Shown here one piece after another: positions 25,957 through 34,841 of a DNA stretch of 64,000 bases. Within the stretch, counting starts at the first letter, position 1; each line of letters opens with the position of its first letter. Source of the stretch: a bacterium D16-36. GTDB taxonomy: Bacteria; Bacillota; Clostridia; Lachnospirales; Lachnospiraceae. The stretch covers positions 1 through 64,000 of the forward strand of contig RAYF01000016.1 of NCBI GenBank assembly GCA_003611745.1, written 5' to 3'. The notes beneath the pieces are model-generated. The model made no database searches, was not told the origin of the DNA, and was given only the letters and a program-made list of their open reading frames with translations. A program made the translations under genes and the position numbers.

Positions 25957-26592
25957 TTATGATTTTTTAGCACTCGTGCTTATAGAACCAGAAGGAGAAC
26001 ACGTTATTTTGAATGTCCAATGACTCTTATGAGTACCTGAATCAGTGGTCCACTTTAAATCACCCGCCACAACATATTTTGCCTTTTTAGAGCTCTTATT
26101 AGAAGATGATGTATAGCTTTCGGATGAATTAACAAATTTCGATGAAAAAGTTGAATATGTATAATATACACAACTCTTATCACTTACATATACATAGGAA
26201 CCATTGAATTGAAATTCAGCAAATTGAACTACCCGTAACAACATCTTTCCAGAACCTGTAGCAATGTCTGTTGTTTTAGTCTTCCAATCAGTCGTATAAG
26301 AAGATTTTGCCATGGTCGAAGCCGCAGAAAATCCTGCGCCCGGCAACCGACCATAAGATATCTCGGTTTCTGTAATCACTAAATCATCTTCATATGTAAC
26401 TGTCGTAGTTCTGTCAGTCTCAACCAAAGAATTAACTATATCCAGATTCTGTGCCTCAATGCATACAGCTGTCTGATTAGATTCCTCTGGCAAATGTACA
26501 GTGGCAGCCGATGCTATATTGCATGGGCATACAAATAGTGAAACGGCAGTCAAAGACGATAAAAATGCTTTGCAAATAAATTTTAATTTCAT
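25957..26592 (-). CDS. Secreted Ser/Thr-rich protein, unknown
   Basis: The approximately 211-aa protein has a signal peptide (MKLKFICKAFLSSLTAVSLF, cleavage near ASAATV) and an extracellular part dense in Ser, Thr, Tyr and Lys (VYYTYSTFSSKFVNSSESYT, SSSNKSSKKAKYVV), closing with SHWTFKITCSPSGSI. The ATG at 26592 behind AAAGGAG is preferred to 26631. No family is recognised. Its position between the RiPP exporter region and paralogue C suggests island membership. Confidence 0.65.
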   Translation of the reverse strand: MKLKFICKAFLSSLTAVSLFVCPCNIASAATVHLPEESNQTAVCIEAQNLDIVNSLVETDRTTTVTYEDDLVITETEISYGRLPGAGFSAASTMAKSSYTTDWKTKTTDIATGSGKMLLRVVQFAEFQFNGSYVYVSDKSCVYYTYSTFSSKFVNSSESYTSSSNKSSKKAKYVVAGDLKWTTDSGTHKSHWTFKITCSPSGSISTSAKKS

Positions 26593-26883
26593 TACGAACA
26601 TCTCCTTTGTTTGATTTTTTACATACCGCATATATACCCAAAAACATTAAAGCCCGCCAGATAGTGTTAACTCATCAGAATTGTTTTCTTGAAACATCTG
26701 GCATAATTTATCGTCCGTGAGTATAATAGCGCAATGTACTGAATTTTGTCTTACTTGCAATCAGACTGCGTTCTTACCATACATCATTTCTTTTTACATT
26801 TACAGCAAGAACGCATTTTCAATGCTTTCTCTGTAAACTATCATCTTGCCAAGATACATTCTCTCACCCCCCTTCAAAATAGT

Positions 26884-27691
26884 GTACTCTCGGAAAGTCC
26901 CAGTCCTTTATTTTACTGGCTTTTTCCATTTCCGAAACTCCACTTTCACCTCTATTTTTCTGTAACATTTACAACTTTTTCTATCAGAAGAAACTTGATT
27001 TTTCTTCTGTTTTTTTCTTAAAAATAACTTGATAAATACCTAAAAATGTGCGGTCGTTTTATAAATAATTTTTCACTTTCACATATAAAACAAAGGAGGC
27101 ACATTTATGTTCAAAACCGAATTATGGCAGATCCACGACGAGTACAGAACCATTGTCAATACTTATGGCTGCAGGCTTTCGCGCAACAACCCCAAATATT
27201 CCTTTGACCTTTATGACAGGGAGCGCCAGAAACTCCTGAACCTCAATCTGGATCTCCTTCTGGATTACATCCCCGCCTTTTATCCCGAAACCAGGCGTCC
27301 TGCCAAAAGACAGGAACAGCAAAAAGCCGGATAAAACTCTCGGCCCTGATGGTAAGCTGGAAGATGGCGCTGCCCACTGAAATGCGGCCGCATAGATTCC
27401 TGTCCCCATGCAGAAAAATGTTCCCCCGAAAACTATGGACACACCGTCTGCATCCATCCGGATGCAAGATACAAAGCCGCCCACCTGTATACTGATTGAT
27501 CTGCAAACATAATAAAAAAACTAAATTTCAGTCTGTAAAAAAACACATTTTTAACAGGCTCAACTGCCATGCCATTTTTTCTATCCATTGTCCAAAAATA
27601 ACTCAAAAATAAGCATTTTTTATTCCCTTCTGTCTCACCCAATCATATGGCATAATTTTTTGTTATTTCTTCATCGACTTTCCGAGACTAC
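26884..27691. repeat. 808-bp segment bounded by 16-bp inverted repeats
   Basis: GTACTCTCGGAAAGTC (26884-26899) is repeated in inverted form as GACTTTCCGAGACTAC (27676-27691), 15 of 16 bases matching. The segment contains the 75-aa ORF at 27107 and otherwise non-coding DNA. The ends could be those of a small mobile or non-autonomous element. No transposase is present and target duplications were not identified. Confidence 0.35.
27107..27334 (+). CDS. 75-aa protein, unknown
   Basis: The ORF starts behind AAAGGAGG at 7-nt spacing and encodes a soluble, charged protein (MFKTELWQIHDEYRTIVNTY, then YDRERQKLLNLNLDLLLDYI, then a basic Lys/Arg/Gln tail). The middle is predicted helical. No family is recognised. 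It is the only plus-strand gene in this part of the island and lies within a segment bounded by inverted repeats. No gene was seen in 26593-27106 or 27335-27699. Confidence 0.55.
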   Translation: MFKTELWQIHDEYRTIVNTYGCRLSRNNPKYSFDLYDRERQKLLNLNLDLLLDYIPAFYPETRRPAKRQEQQKAG

Positions 27692-27699
27692 ACATGATA

Positions 27700-29823
27700 T
27701 TATTCTTTATCTCTACAGTATGCTGCATGATATAATCCCCCCATCTTAAGTAATTCCTCATGAGTTCCCTGCTCAGCGATTCTTCCTTTATCAATAAATA
27801 AAATCTTATCTGCATTTTTTATCGAAGACAGGCGGTGTGTGATTATTATAACTGTGATATTTAATTTAGATATTCTCTCTAGTATTCCCGACTCATTGGC
27901 AAAATCTAAAGCACTTGTTGCTTCGTCTAACAGCAATAATGAGGGATGCTTCAATAACTCCCTTGCTATTACAATTCTCTGCCTTTGTCCGCCAGACAGG
28001 TTCAGTCCCATTTCTGATATCAAAGTATTTAGTCCCATTGGCATTTCCATAATTTCATCATATACATTAACCAATTTTAAAATCTCCAACAGTTCCTTTT
28101 CGGTAATACTATCATTTCCCTGAGTCAGGTTCTCGTGGATAGTTTTATTATATAAGCATGAATCCTGCGGTACAACTCCAATGATTGGAGCAATGCATTC
28201 TTTTCTTATATTTGCCATATCCATTCCGTTAATCAATACTTTACCTTCTGAAGCTTTATATAAACCACTGATTATTTTAATCAATGTGCTTTTTCCAGAA
28301 CCTGACTGACCAACAATTGCAGCCACCTCACCACTATTTACCTTAAAAGTAATATCTCTTAAAATATAATTTGATTGTTCTGTATACTGAAAACTTAAAT
28401 TTTGAACTGCAATTGTATCAATACATTCAATCATTCTGATACCTGCTTTTGATGCTTCTGTTTCTGGGACAAAAAGTATATCCCCCAAACGTTCTATGTA
28501 TATATAATTTAACCCAATACTTAGGATAGAATCAAATACCCCATAGACCTGCCCAAAAAAAATCTCGGCCAATGAGAAGAGAGCAATAATTTCCCCCATT
28601 GTTATCAAACCATCTTTAGATAAAAGAATGCCCACTGTTAATACAAAGATAGGTGATAATGTCTGAGATATGCTAAGAACTGTACTCCAGATGGCTGACG
28701 CCTTCTCACTTTTCCCATACTTATTACTATATTTATCGTATTTTTTCTGCCACTCACATAATACATGATTTTCCCTAGCCCCTGCTTTGATATCAAACAT
28801 TGAATACAAAACCTCGGTCTGATAACCCTGTACTCTACTGTTTTCTATTACCAGCCTTCTCATATTCCCTGTCACCACTTTTTGGGAAACGGCTGCTAAT
28901 ATAATATTAGGAATCAGGGCAATGTTTAATGCCAGAACCAATACTTTATTTGAAAAAAAGAAGTAAATCCATATAACAATCAAGACACCAATATTTAAGA
29001 CTAGGGACAAAAAATCTGTCACAAGAACATCTTTAGCATCAGTAATATGATTTAAAGTATAAATGATATCCGCTTTTCTCCGAGTCTCAAAAAAGAAATA
29101 TGGCAATTTTACCATATGCCCGAAAACTTTTTTATTTATTTTTTTATCTACATCAACTTTTAACTTCGTAATATTAAATTTTAAAAATAAACTAGATATG
29201 ATATATAACACGGATACCAGAAAAATCACCATTACTAAATTAGAAAGGCTCTTTTTGTTAAATACTCCGTCAACCAGCTTTTGGATACTCATAGGTAAAG
29301 CAATCATAACCAGATATTGAAATCCTGATAATATAGTAAATATCAGATATTGTATCTTCTTTTCTTCCAAAAGTGGATACATATCCTTTAACACCCTATA
29401 CTCTTTCTTTTTTCTCTGAAATTTTTCTCCCGGTTCTGCCAAAATACATATTCCATTAAATATTTCAAGAAATTCTGAATAGGAATATTTAAGATTCCCT
29501 ATTTCCGGATCAACAACATATACTGCTTTCTGTGTCACTTTTTCTACTATACTATAATGCTTTTCCTCCGTCATAACGATAAAAGGCACTGTTAATTTTT
29601 GTAGCACGTTTATATCACTACACCGATAGGCTTGGGTATCCATCTCAAATTTCCCAAGAATTTCTAATAAATTAGCTGCTGATATCCCGTCTCTTCCAAC
29701 CTGCACTGATTGCCTGATATCATACAAGCTATAATGCGCATTATAATAATTTAAAATCATTGCAATAACACACAGACCGCATTCTGTCTGCTGGATTTGA
29801 GCTATATACCTAACTTTCCGCAT
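27700..29823 (-). CDS. C39 peptidase-containing ABC exporter (PCAT) for the RiPP
   Basis: This 707-aa protein has three parts. An N-terminal C39 protease has the catalytic Cys in QQTECGLCVIAM (residue 15), His in EEKHYSIVE (89) and Asp in VYVVDPEIG (105). A six-helix exporter domain follows (about 150-430). The ATPase has Walker A GQSGSGKSTLIKI, signature LNLSGGQRQRIVIA and Walker B LLLLDEATSALD. Such proteins cut double-glycine leaders and export the core peptide, matching the ISEEELNDYYGG leader at 31958. It ends the maturase-to-exporter run. Confidence 0.92.
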   Translation of the reverse strand: MRKVRYIAQIQQTECGLCVIAMILNYYNAHYSLYDIRQSVQVGRDGISAANLLEILGKFEMDTQAYRCSDINVLQKLTVPFIVMTEEKHYSIVEKVTQKAVYVVDPEIGNLKYSYSEFLEIFNGICILAEPGEKFQRKKKEYRVLKDMYPLLEEKKIQYLIFTILSGFQYLVMIALPMSIQKLVDGVFNKKSLSNLVMVIFLVSVLYIISSLFLKFNITKLKVDVDKKINKKVFGHMVKLPYFFFETRRKADIIYTLNHITDAKDVLVTDFLSLVLNIGVLIVIWIYFFFSNKVLVLALNIALIPNIILAAVSQKVVTGNMRRLVIENSRVQGYQTEVLYSMFDIKAGARENHVLCEWQKKYDKYSNKYGKSEKASAIWSTVLSISQTLSPIFVLTVGILLSKDGLITMGEIIALFSLAEIFFGQVYGVFDSILSIGLNYIYIERLGDILFVPETEASKAGIRMIECIDTIAVQNLSFQYTEQSNYILRDITFKVNSGEVAAIVGQSGSGKSTLIKIISGLYKASEGKVLINGMDMANIRKECIAPIIGVVPQDSCLYNKTIHENLTQGNDSITEKELLEILKLVNVYDEIMEMPMGLNTLISEMGLNLSGGQRQRIVIARELLKHPSLLLLDEATSALDFANESGILERISKLNITVIIITHRLSSIKNADKILFIDKGRIAEQGTHEELLKMGGLYHAAYCRDKE

Positions 29824-29906
29824 AGTATGTCCTTTTTATCCCCACAAAGGCGATACGCCAGCCGCAACGCCTGTAATAAACCAAGTGTTACATTTTTAAT
29901 TAGCAG

Positions 29907-30779
29907 TTATATGTGGGATGCCCGGCTTTCTATAAGCTGCATATAAAGTTCCTCAAGGCTTCCGTCTACTTCAAATGCATCCTCATGAGGCTTCGTGTCA
30001 CTAATCACTCTGATGGTTGCTACTCCTTTATGGCGCTGCACCCTGCTGACCTGATACATTTTCTTAATACGGTTAATTTCTTCCATATCCGTAAGATCGC
30101 ATTGCCATACTTTATTTTCTATATGGGATACAGCCGTTTCCATCTCCTCGTTTAGCAGGACGGTTCCTTTATTTAATATAATCACCTGCTCCGCAAGGTC
30201 TTCCACGTCAGATACAATATGAGTGGCAAAAATGATGATCTTATTTTGCGCCAGATCTGCCAGCATATTTTTTAAGTTCATCCTCTCATTTGGATCAAGT
30301 CCCACTGTCGGCTCATCCAGTATAAGGATCTCCGGGTCGTTTAACAGTGCCTGCGCAATATTGATGCGCTGTTTCATCCCACCGGAATATTTTTTCAGCT
30401 TTTTTTCTCTCTCCTCCCATAATCCGACTAATTTGAGATACCTCTCAATGACTTCATCCGCTTGTTCTACCCCTTTTAACCCCACAATATACCGAAGAAA
30501 AGTATATGCATTAAAATCAGGATAGTAACCCGCTTTCTGCGGTACATAACCAATTTTATCCCTGTACTCTTCTCCCATTCCATAAATGTCATCTCCGTTG
30601 TAATAGATCCCACCGGAAACAGGTTCCTCCACTGTGCACAGCATTCGGATAGTCGTAGACTTACCTGCCCCGTTCGGTCCCATAAAACCATAAATCCCCG
30701 GCTTAAAAACAAGGTTCAGGTTATCTATAACCACCTTCTGCCCATAACACTGTCTGACATTTTTTAATTCCAGCCTCAT
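29907..30779 (-). CDS. ABC transporter ATP-binding protein of the RiPP cluster
   Basis: This 290-aa ATPase is complete, with Walker A GPNGAGKSTTIRML, signature KKYSGGMKQRINIAQ, Walker B ILILDEPTVGLDP and switch His in FATHIVSDVEDLAEQ. A C-terminal accessory domain (about residues 225-290) is present. It is a CcmA/BcrA-like exporter ATPase paired with the permease 26 nt upstream and lies directly before the exporter. Self-immunity or a second export route is a likely role. A decayed copy lies at 19652. Confidence 0.88.
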   Translation of the reverse strand: MRLELKNVRQCYGQKVVIDNLNLVFKPGIYGFMGPNGAGKSTTIRMLCTVEEPVSGGIYYNGDDIYGMGEEYRDKIGYVPQKAGYYPDFNAYTFLRYIVGLKGVEQADEVIERYLKLVGLWEEREKKLKKYSGGMKQRINIAQALLNDPEILILDEPTVGLDPNERMNLKNMLADLAQNKIIIFATHIVSDVEDLAEQVIILNKGTVLLNEEMETAVSHIENKVWQCDLTDMEEINRIKKMYQVSRVQRHKGVATIRVISDTKPHEDAFEVDGSLEELYMQLIESRASHI

Positions 30780-30805
30780 CCTTAATACCCCATTTTTATA
30801 GAATC

Positions 30806-31825
30806 TTATGATGCAAAATATTTGTAATTCTTAATTAACTTTTGAAAGAAAAAGATTCCTCCCACTAACAATAGAACTGAATATAGAACTTCTATTATAT
30901 AAATCCAATGTACAGTTACTTCACCTAACTTTAGCGGTATTCGTTCCGCCAGTTTATATGTGTTAATAATATTGTAAGGCGTCAATGAAATAATTTTATT
31001 CAATGCTTCCACACCACCAAGATATATTTCTATAACATCGGGCCGCAATAAAAATAATATTCCGAGGCTAACGCACATTGCCGTCACCGGACTATTTGCC
31101 AAAAATGAAACTGATAGTGTAATCAAAAGAATCATATTTATTGCTAAAAATGACAAAAACAGAGTATGTAGCCAGAGAACCCCAAAACTCATATCCAATG
31201 GGCTGTCACTAAGCCAGAACGCTAGTTGGATACTAGTGTTCCAACCCCTTCCGCCCGTAAAAAGAAGCAGCTTCAAAGACGTTATCAATGCCACCACAAA
31301 AAGCATACTGTTCGTTACTAAAAACGCCAGAATCACCTTTGCTTTTGTACACTTTTTTCTTCCGTTCTTTGCGCTTAGCATAATTTCCTGCATCCCATAG
31401 GATTTATCATAGGTAAAAATCCCTGAAATTGCAACAGCAACAAATACCGGAATATATTGCATATAGTCAATAAGCCAAGCCAAAGACATTTGCCATTCTC
31501 CATAAAATCCAAATATAATGTTAAAACCAATATTCGGCAGGGTATCTGCCAGCATTTTTAAATGTTCACTCTCATAATATAAGTCTTCCATTTCCTTATC
31601 AGACAATATTTCTTTATAATCCAATAAGAACTTTTCTGCCGTTTGCTCTGTAAATATCCCGTTATGTTTCTCATATGTATTTATTCTCCCCTGCAACTTA
31701 TCATAATCTGGTATTTGTCGCGAGATAGCAATTATTTCTGGTACAGCTACTAAAAAAAAAATGCCAATTAACAAAACACAGACAAGTTTTCTTTTAAAAA
31801 ATTTATACGCTTCTAAATAAATCAT
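30806..31825 (-). CDS. ABC-2 type permease of the RiPP cluster
   Basis: The approximately 339-aa membrane protein has an N-terminal helix (LVCVLLIGIFFLVAVPEIIA), a long extracellular loop (about residues 40-110, DYDKLQGRINTYEKHNGIF...) and five further membrane segments. Loop-then-bundle topology is usual for ABC-2 subunits of bacteriocin immunity transporters. The ATG at 31825 behind AAAGG is chosen over 31840. It shares high identity with the broken copy near 20842. The precursor gene lies just upstream, separated by a strong hairpin. Confidence 0.82.
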   Translation of the reverse strand: MIYLEAYKFFKRKLVCVLLIGIFFLVAVPEIIAISRQIPDYDKLQGRINTYEKHNGIFTEQTAEKFLLDYKEILSDKEMEDLYYESEHLKMLADTLPNIGFNIIFGFYGEWQMSLAWLIDYMQYIPVFVAVAISGIFTYDKSYGMQEIMLSAKNGRKKCTKAKVILAFLVTNSMLFVVALITSLKLLLFTGGRGWNTSIQLAFWLSDSPLDMSFGVLWLHTLFLSFLAINMILLITLSVSFLANSPVTAMCVSLGILFLLRPDVIEIYLGGVEALNKIISLTPYNIINTYKLAERIPLKLGEVTVHWIYIIEVLYSVLLLVGGIFFFQKLIKNYKYFAS

Positions 31826-31853
31826 TTTTTTACCTTTCACATAAGTTAATTAT

Positions 31854-31902
31854 GTTCTGCTTGTATATGATTTTCATTGTACAAAACATGTACAAGCAGA
31901 AC
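31854..31902 (-). terminator. Read-through hairpin between precursor and permease
   Basis: GTTCTGCTTGTA and TACAAGCAGAAC form a perfect 12-bp stem with a smaller inner dyad (TTGTAC/GTACAA). It has no long T-run, so it may be a partial terminator or mRNA-stabilising end that keeps precursor transcript above that of the transporter genes, as in many RiPP operons. Confidence 0.6.
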
Positions 31903-31957
31903 CAAGAAAATTATTGATAAAACAATTGATTTGTTATATGTGCAAATGCCCTAATTG

Positions 31958-32158
31958 TTACTGACCAGCAGTGAAAAATTTATTGCCTAGCCGACTGCCT
32001 GGTATTTTACAATCATGCCAGCAGCAATTTGGATTATAAGGTTTTGGCTTATCTGACGATGGGCTTGGACAAGTACAGCCTCCGCCAGTAAAGCCACCAT
32101 AATAGTCATTCAGTTCTTCCTCTGAAATAGGTGTTAAACCCAGAATTTCTTTTTCCAT
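31958..32158 (-). CDS. RiPP precursor peptide with double-glycine leader
   Basis: The 66-aa peptide splits at Gly21-Gly22 into an acidic leader (MEKEILGLTPISEEELNDYY then GG) and a 44-aa core starting FTGGGCTCPSPSS. The core has five cysteines at 28, 30, 45, 46 and 50 (a CxC pair and a CCxxxC cluster), many Pro, Ser and Lys, and ends FFTAGQ. GAAAGGAGG precedes the ATG. Two radical SAM/SPASM genes lie upstream and a C39 exporter downstream, so thioether (sactionine-like) cross-links between Cys and other residues are the likely modification. The CxC...CxxxC spacing recalls ruminococcin C, with one extra Cys. Product and activity are unknown. Confidence 0.85.
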   Translation of the reverse strand: MEKEILGLTPISEEELNDYYGGFTGGGCTCPSPSSDKPKPYNPNCCWHDCKIPGSRLGNKFFTAGQ

Positions 32159-32320
32159 ACTGATGTACCTCCTTTCCTAAAATTAGCAGTATCCTGCATT
32201 TTCATCTGCTTTTCCGGAATTACAGATTTTAACTGTATCAATATATGATATAGCACAAAATAATATATATATTATGCTACAAAATGATACCAAAAATAAT
32301 CACATATCCTCTTCTTACTT

Positions 32321-33331
32321 TTACTCTGCACAGACTGCACACTGCTTATATGTTTTTAGAAGTGCATGTTCCAGTCTACATGCAGCATATCCCGGTTCAT
32401 ATTTCCCCGATATTGCAAAATTTAATAACTTACATCTGTAACCGTGACAGTAATCTTTCCAGAAGCATGTTTTGCATTGCTCTAATTCTTTATTATTGAT
32501 ATGATTTATCTCTGACAGTTTTTCTTTGTCTATACCATCGATGACATTTCCCATTTTAAATCTTACATCACCAACAACATAGACACACGGATAGATGTCT
32601 CCCTGTGTATCAATATTTAGTGTCATCCCGGGACAACAGCTACTTTTCCTTCTATACTTCGCCTTTTCAAGCATTCCGATATGTAAATTTTCTGCTTGAT
32701 GATTACAGAAGTTTGTCAACTGTAATAATTGTTCTTCTAAAATAGCCATAGTCTCTTCGTTCCATCCAGCGTCATATTGATTAATGATTGGTGATATGAA
32801 TCTAAAACCCAATTCATGTAAAAATATCACATTATCATATATATTTCCGACTGTCTCATGCGTCACAGTCATCCTTGCAATCGTATCCCTTTTTCTTTCA
32901 AGTATCTTAATTACATTCTTAGATGCATCAGCAAATGAGCCTTTGCCATTTTTGTACTTACGGTTAGCATTATGGACTTGGGCAACACCGTCTAAACTTA
33001 TGGATAAATCATCTATATTTTCTAGAATAAATTCTATATTATCTTCATTTATCAAAGTACCATTTGTAGTCATACTAATTGTTACATTACTATCCCATGA
33101 CTTTACCTCTTTAACAATATAACATAATATATCATAATTCAGCATAGGTTCACCACCATGCAAAACAATACTTATGTCATTATCAGAATATGTGATACTT
33201 CTACTTTTTATATAAGCTAACAGTTGCTTTGCTTTTGCCTTACTCAAATAGAGGTTCCTTTTTTCTTCTTCCTCATAACAATATGTACATTTAAGATTAC
33301 ACGCATAGGTTAACCAGATTGTATACTGCAT
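32321..33331 (-). CDS. Radical SAM/SPASM peptide maturase 2
   Basis: This approximately 336-aa enzyme starts MQYTIWLTYACNLKCTYCYE, placing the 4Fe-4S CxxxCxxC motif at residues 11-18. SIVLHGGEPMLNY is the SAM-binding GGEP loop. The C-terminal SPASM region has CCPGMTLNIDTQGDIYPC, EQCKTCFWKDYCHGYRCKLL and later cysteines for two extra clusters. It resembles anaerobic sulfatase-maturase-type peptide modifiers. The ATG at 33331 follows the stop of maturase 1 by 1 nt, with the GAAGGAGG site inside the upstream gene, so translation is coupled. It probably forms a cross-link in the core peptide. Confidence 0.88.
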   Translation of the reverse strand: MQYTIWLTYACNLKCTYCYEEEEKRNLYLSKAKAKQLLAYIKSRSITYSDNDISIVLHGGEPMLNYDILCYIVKEVKSWDSNVTISMTTNGTLINEDNIEFILENIDDLSISLDGVAQVHNANRKYKNGKGSFADASKNVIKILERKRDTIARMTVTHETVGNIYDNVIFLHELGFRFISPIINQYDAGWNEETMAILEEQLLQLTNFCNHQAENLHIGMLEKAKYRRKSSCCPGMTLNIDTQGDIYPCVYVVGDVRFKMGNVIDGIDKEKLSEINHINNKELEQCKTCFWKDYCHGYRCKLLNFAISGKYEPGYAACRLEHALLKTYKQCAVCAE

Positions 33332-33332
33332 A

Positions 33333-34511
33333 CTAGCCCTCCTTCCCACCAGTCCAGACTAATTTAGTCCATTTTCTATAATTACTTTCACAAAATGTCT
33401 CAAATACCTCATGAATAGCAGACTTTGATAAAACTTCGCTAATACACGACCAACAAAAATCTCTGACATTACAATCCCTGCATTTTGCAAATTTTTCCTG
33501 ACCAAGCATTTTATCTGTCACTTGCCTATAATATCTATTAGGATTATTCAGCAATTGCTTGACTTCTTTTTCGTCTTGTATATTGCCTAACTTATAATCT
33601 TCTTCTGCCATTCCGCCACACGGATACATCCCGCCCTCAGAATCAATAAATAACTGATAGGAACATGCCCCACACGTGGACAGACTGTTATTGCCCTCTG
33701 CTTGCTTTATCATTTTTTTTCTGGCAGAAATGAAATATTCTTTTCCTTGTGGAACAATATCTGTTATGTTTTTTAAAACCCTGTCATTAATAAATAAATC
33801 ACGCATTATAGGTATTGTTCCATGAGCAGAATTTAATTGATGGAATTCGTCAATCCCAGTATTGTCATAAGTTACCATTGACATTGATACCTTTATGCCA
33901 TTTTTTTTAAGCGTATCCACAGCATCTAACACACGCTGGAATATACCTCCACTCCTGTATCTTGCTGTACCCTCATCATTTATCCCATCTATACTTATAG
34001 AAACCTTATCAACATATTTTATAATAGAATCAAGATATTTATTTACTAATGTTCCGTTCGTGTCTAATTCTATCTGTCCTGTATACTGCTTTCTAATGAA
34101 CTTTAATATATCTTCTATCTGATTATGTAATAACGGTTCCCCGCCTGAAAGCGCTATCTGCAAGGGATTAAGTTCTATTACTTTCCCTAATATATCAAAG
34201 GAAATATCTTTTTTACTCATAACCTGCGTTGCACAACAATGCTTACATGACAAATTGCATCTATTCGTAAGCATTACAGTAACGCATTCCAGTCTTTTAT
34301 TTTCTTTAGCTTTTAAGATGCTATTTTCTTTTAATATCCCGATGAGATTGTCATATTTCGAATCAAATTCTATATTGTTGCCAATATGCCAGCATAGACT
34401 ATGATAAACAGCTTCAGATATGCAGATTCAAGTTCCCTCTTCCCTATTAATTAATGCAATATGATCATTGTATTTTCTAACTGCAACTGCTTCTTCAAAT
34501 TCTTTATCCAT
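33333..34511 (-). CDS. Radical SAM/SPASM peptide maturase 1, interrupted by in-frame TGA
   Basis: The intact frame from 34274 encodes MLTNRCNLSCKHCCATQ (CxxxCxxC), IALSGGEPLLHN and a SPASM region (CGACSYQLFIDSEGGMYPCG, CRDCNVRDFCWSC). The same frame continues upstream through IEFDSKYDNLIGILKENSI to an ATG at 34511 (MDKEFEEAVAVRKYNDH) with GGATGGGG before it, broken only by one TGA at 34428-34430. The missing roughly 80 N-terminal residues would be the leader-binding part. The internal ATG at 34274 has no good ribosome site. The gene is either inactivated by a nonsense change, read through, or initiates weakly inside. The two maturases are not close paralogues. Confidence 0.75.
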
Positions 34512-34670
34512 TATTAACATCCCCATCCCATTTTGTGCTGCTTATAAAACTTATCAAAACCATCTTTTATGCCACCATTACTATGGAAATGGCTTTATTT
34601 CCTGTATTCTAAAGACATACGTTACATTCCCAGATAATTAAAAGGCGACCACCCATTTGAATTTAATTAG

Positions 34671-34724
34671 TATAATGATTTTTCTTTCTAAAATCATTAT
34701 ATCCCTATACTTCATCTATGTCAA
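34671..34724 (-). promoter_or_regulatory. Promoter with 12-7-12 operator dyad, copy 2
   Basis: On the minus strand TTGACA (34724-34719), a 17-nt spacer and TATAAT (34701-34696) drive the RiPP operon. The dyad TATAATGATTTT-N7-AAAATCATTATA (34671-34701) overlaps the -10 box. Both arms equal those at 19615-19645 while the 7-nt spacers differ, which is what a repressor site under selection looks like. It lies next to the divergent BlaI-type gene, the obvious candidate regulator. Confidence 0.82.
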
Positions 34725-34741
34725 CAATAATTTTACCATTT

Positions 34742-34810
34742 AAAATCATTTATTCCGATTAAATCATTTCTGCAGTAGAAATTGACATAAAAGATAAAAA
34801 CATGTATACT
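34742..34810 (+). promoter_or_regulatory. Promoter of the BlaI-M56 operon with half-sites
   Basis: TTGACA (34782-34787), a 17-nt spacer and TATACT (34805-34810) form the plus-strand promoter. Just upstream, AAATCATTT occurs twice (34743-34751 and 34761-34769), each resembling one arm of the dyad operators, which suggests weaker autoregulation. Confidence 0.65.
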
Positions 34811-34841
34811 ATTCAAAGATAAAAAGAGGATAGGTATTTAC

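Noticed and set aside
26746-27021. 91-codon plus-strand open frame
   Set aside because: It is rich in Phe, Leu and Ser from T/C-rich DNA, has no ribosome site and no membrane-protein pattern that looks selected.
34368-34427. SECIS element behind the in-frame TGA
   Set aside because: Only a weak 5-bp stem with a large loop (GCATA/TATGC) is visible, so selenocysteine is not claimed.
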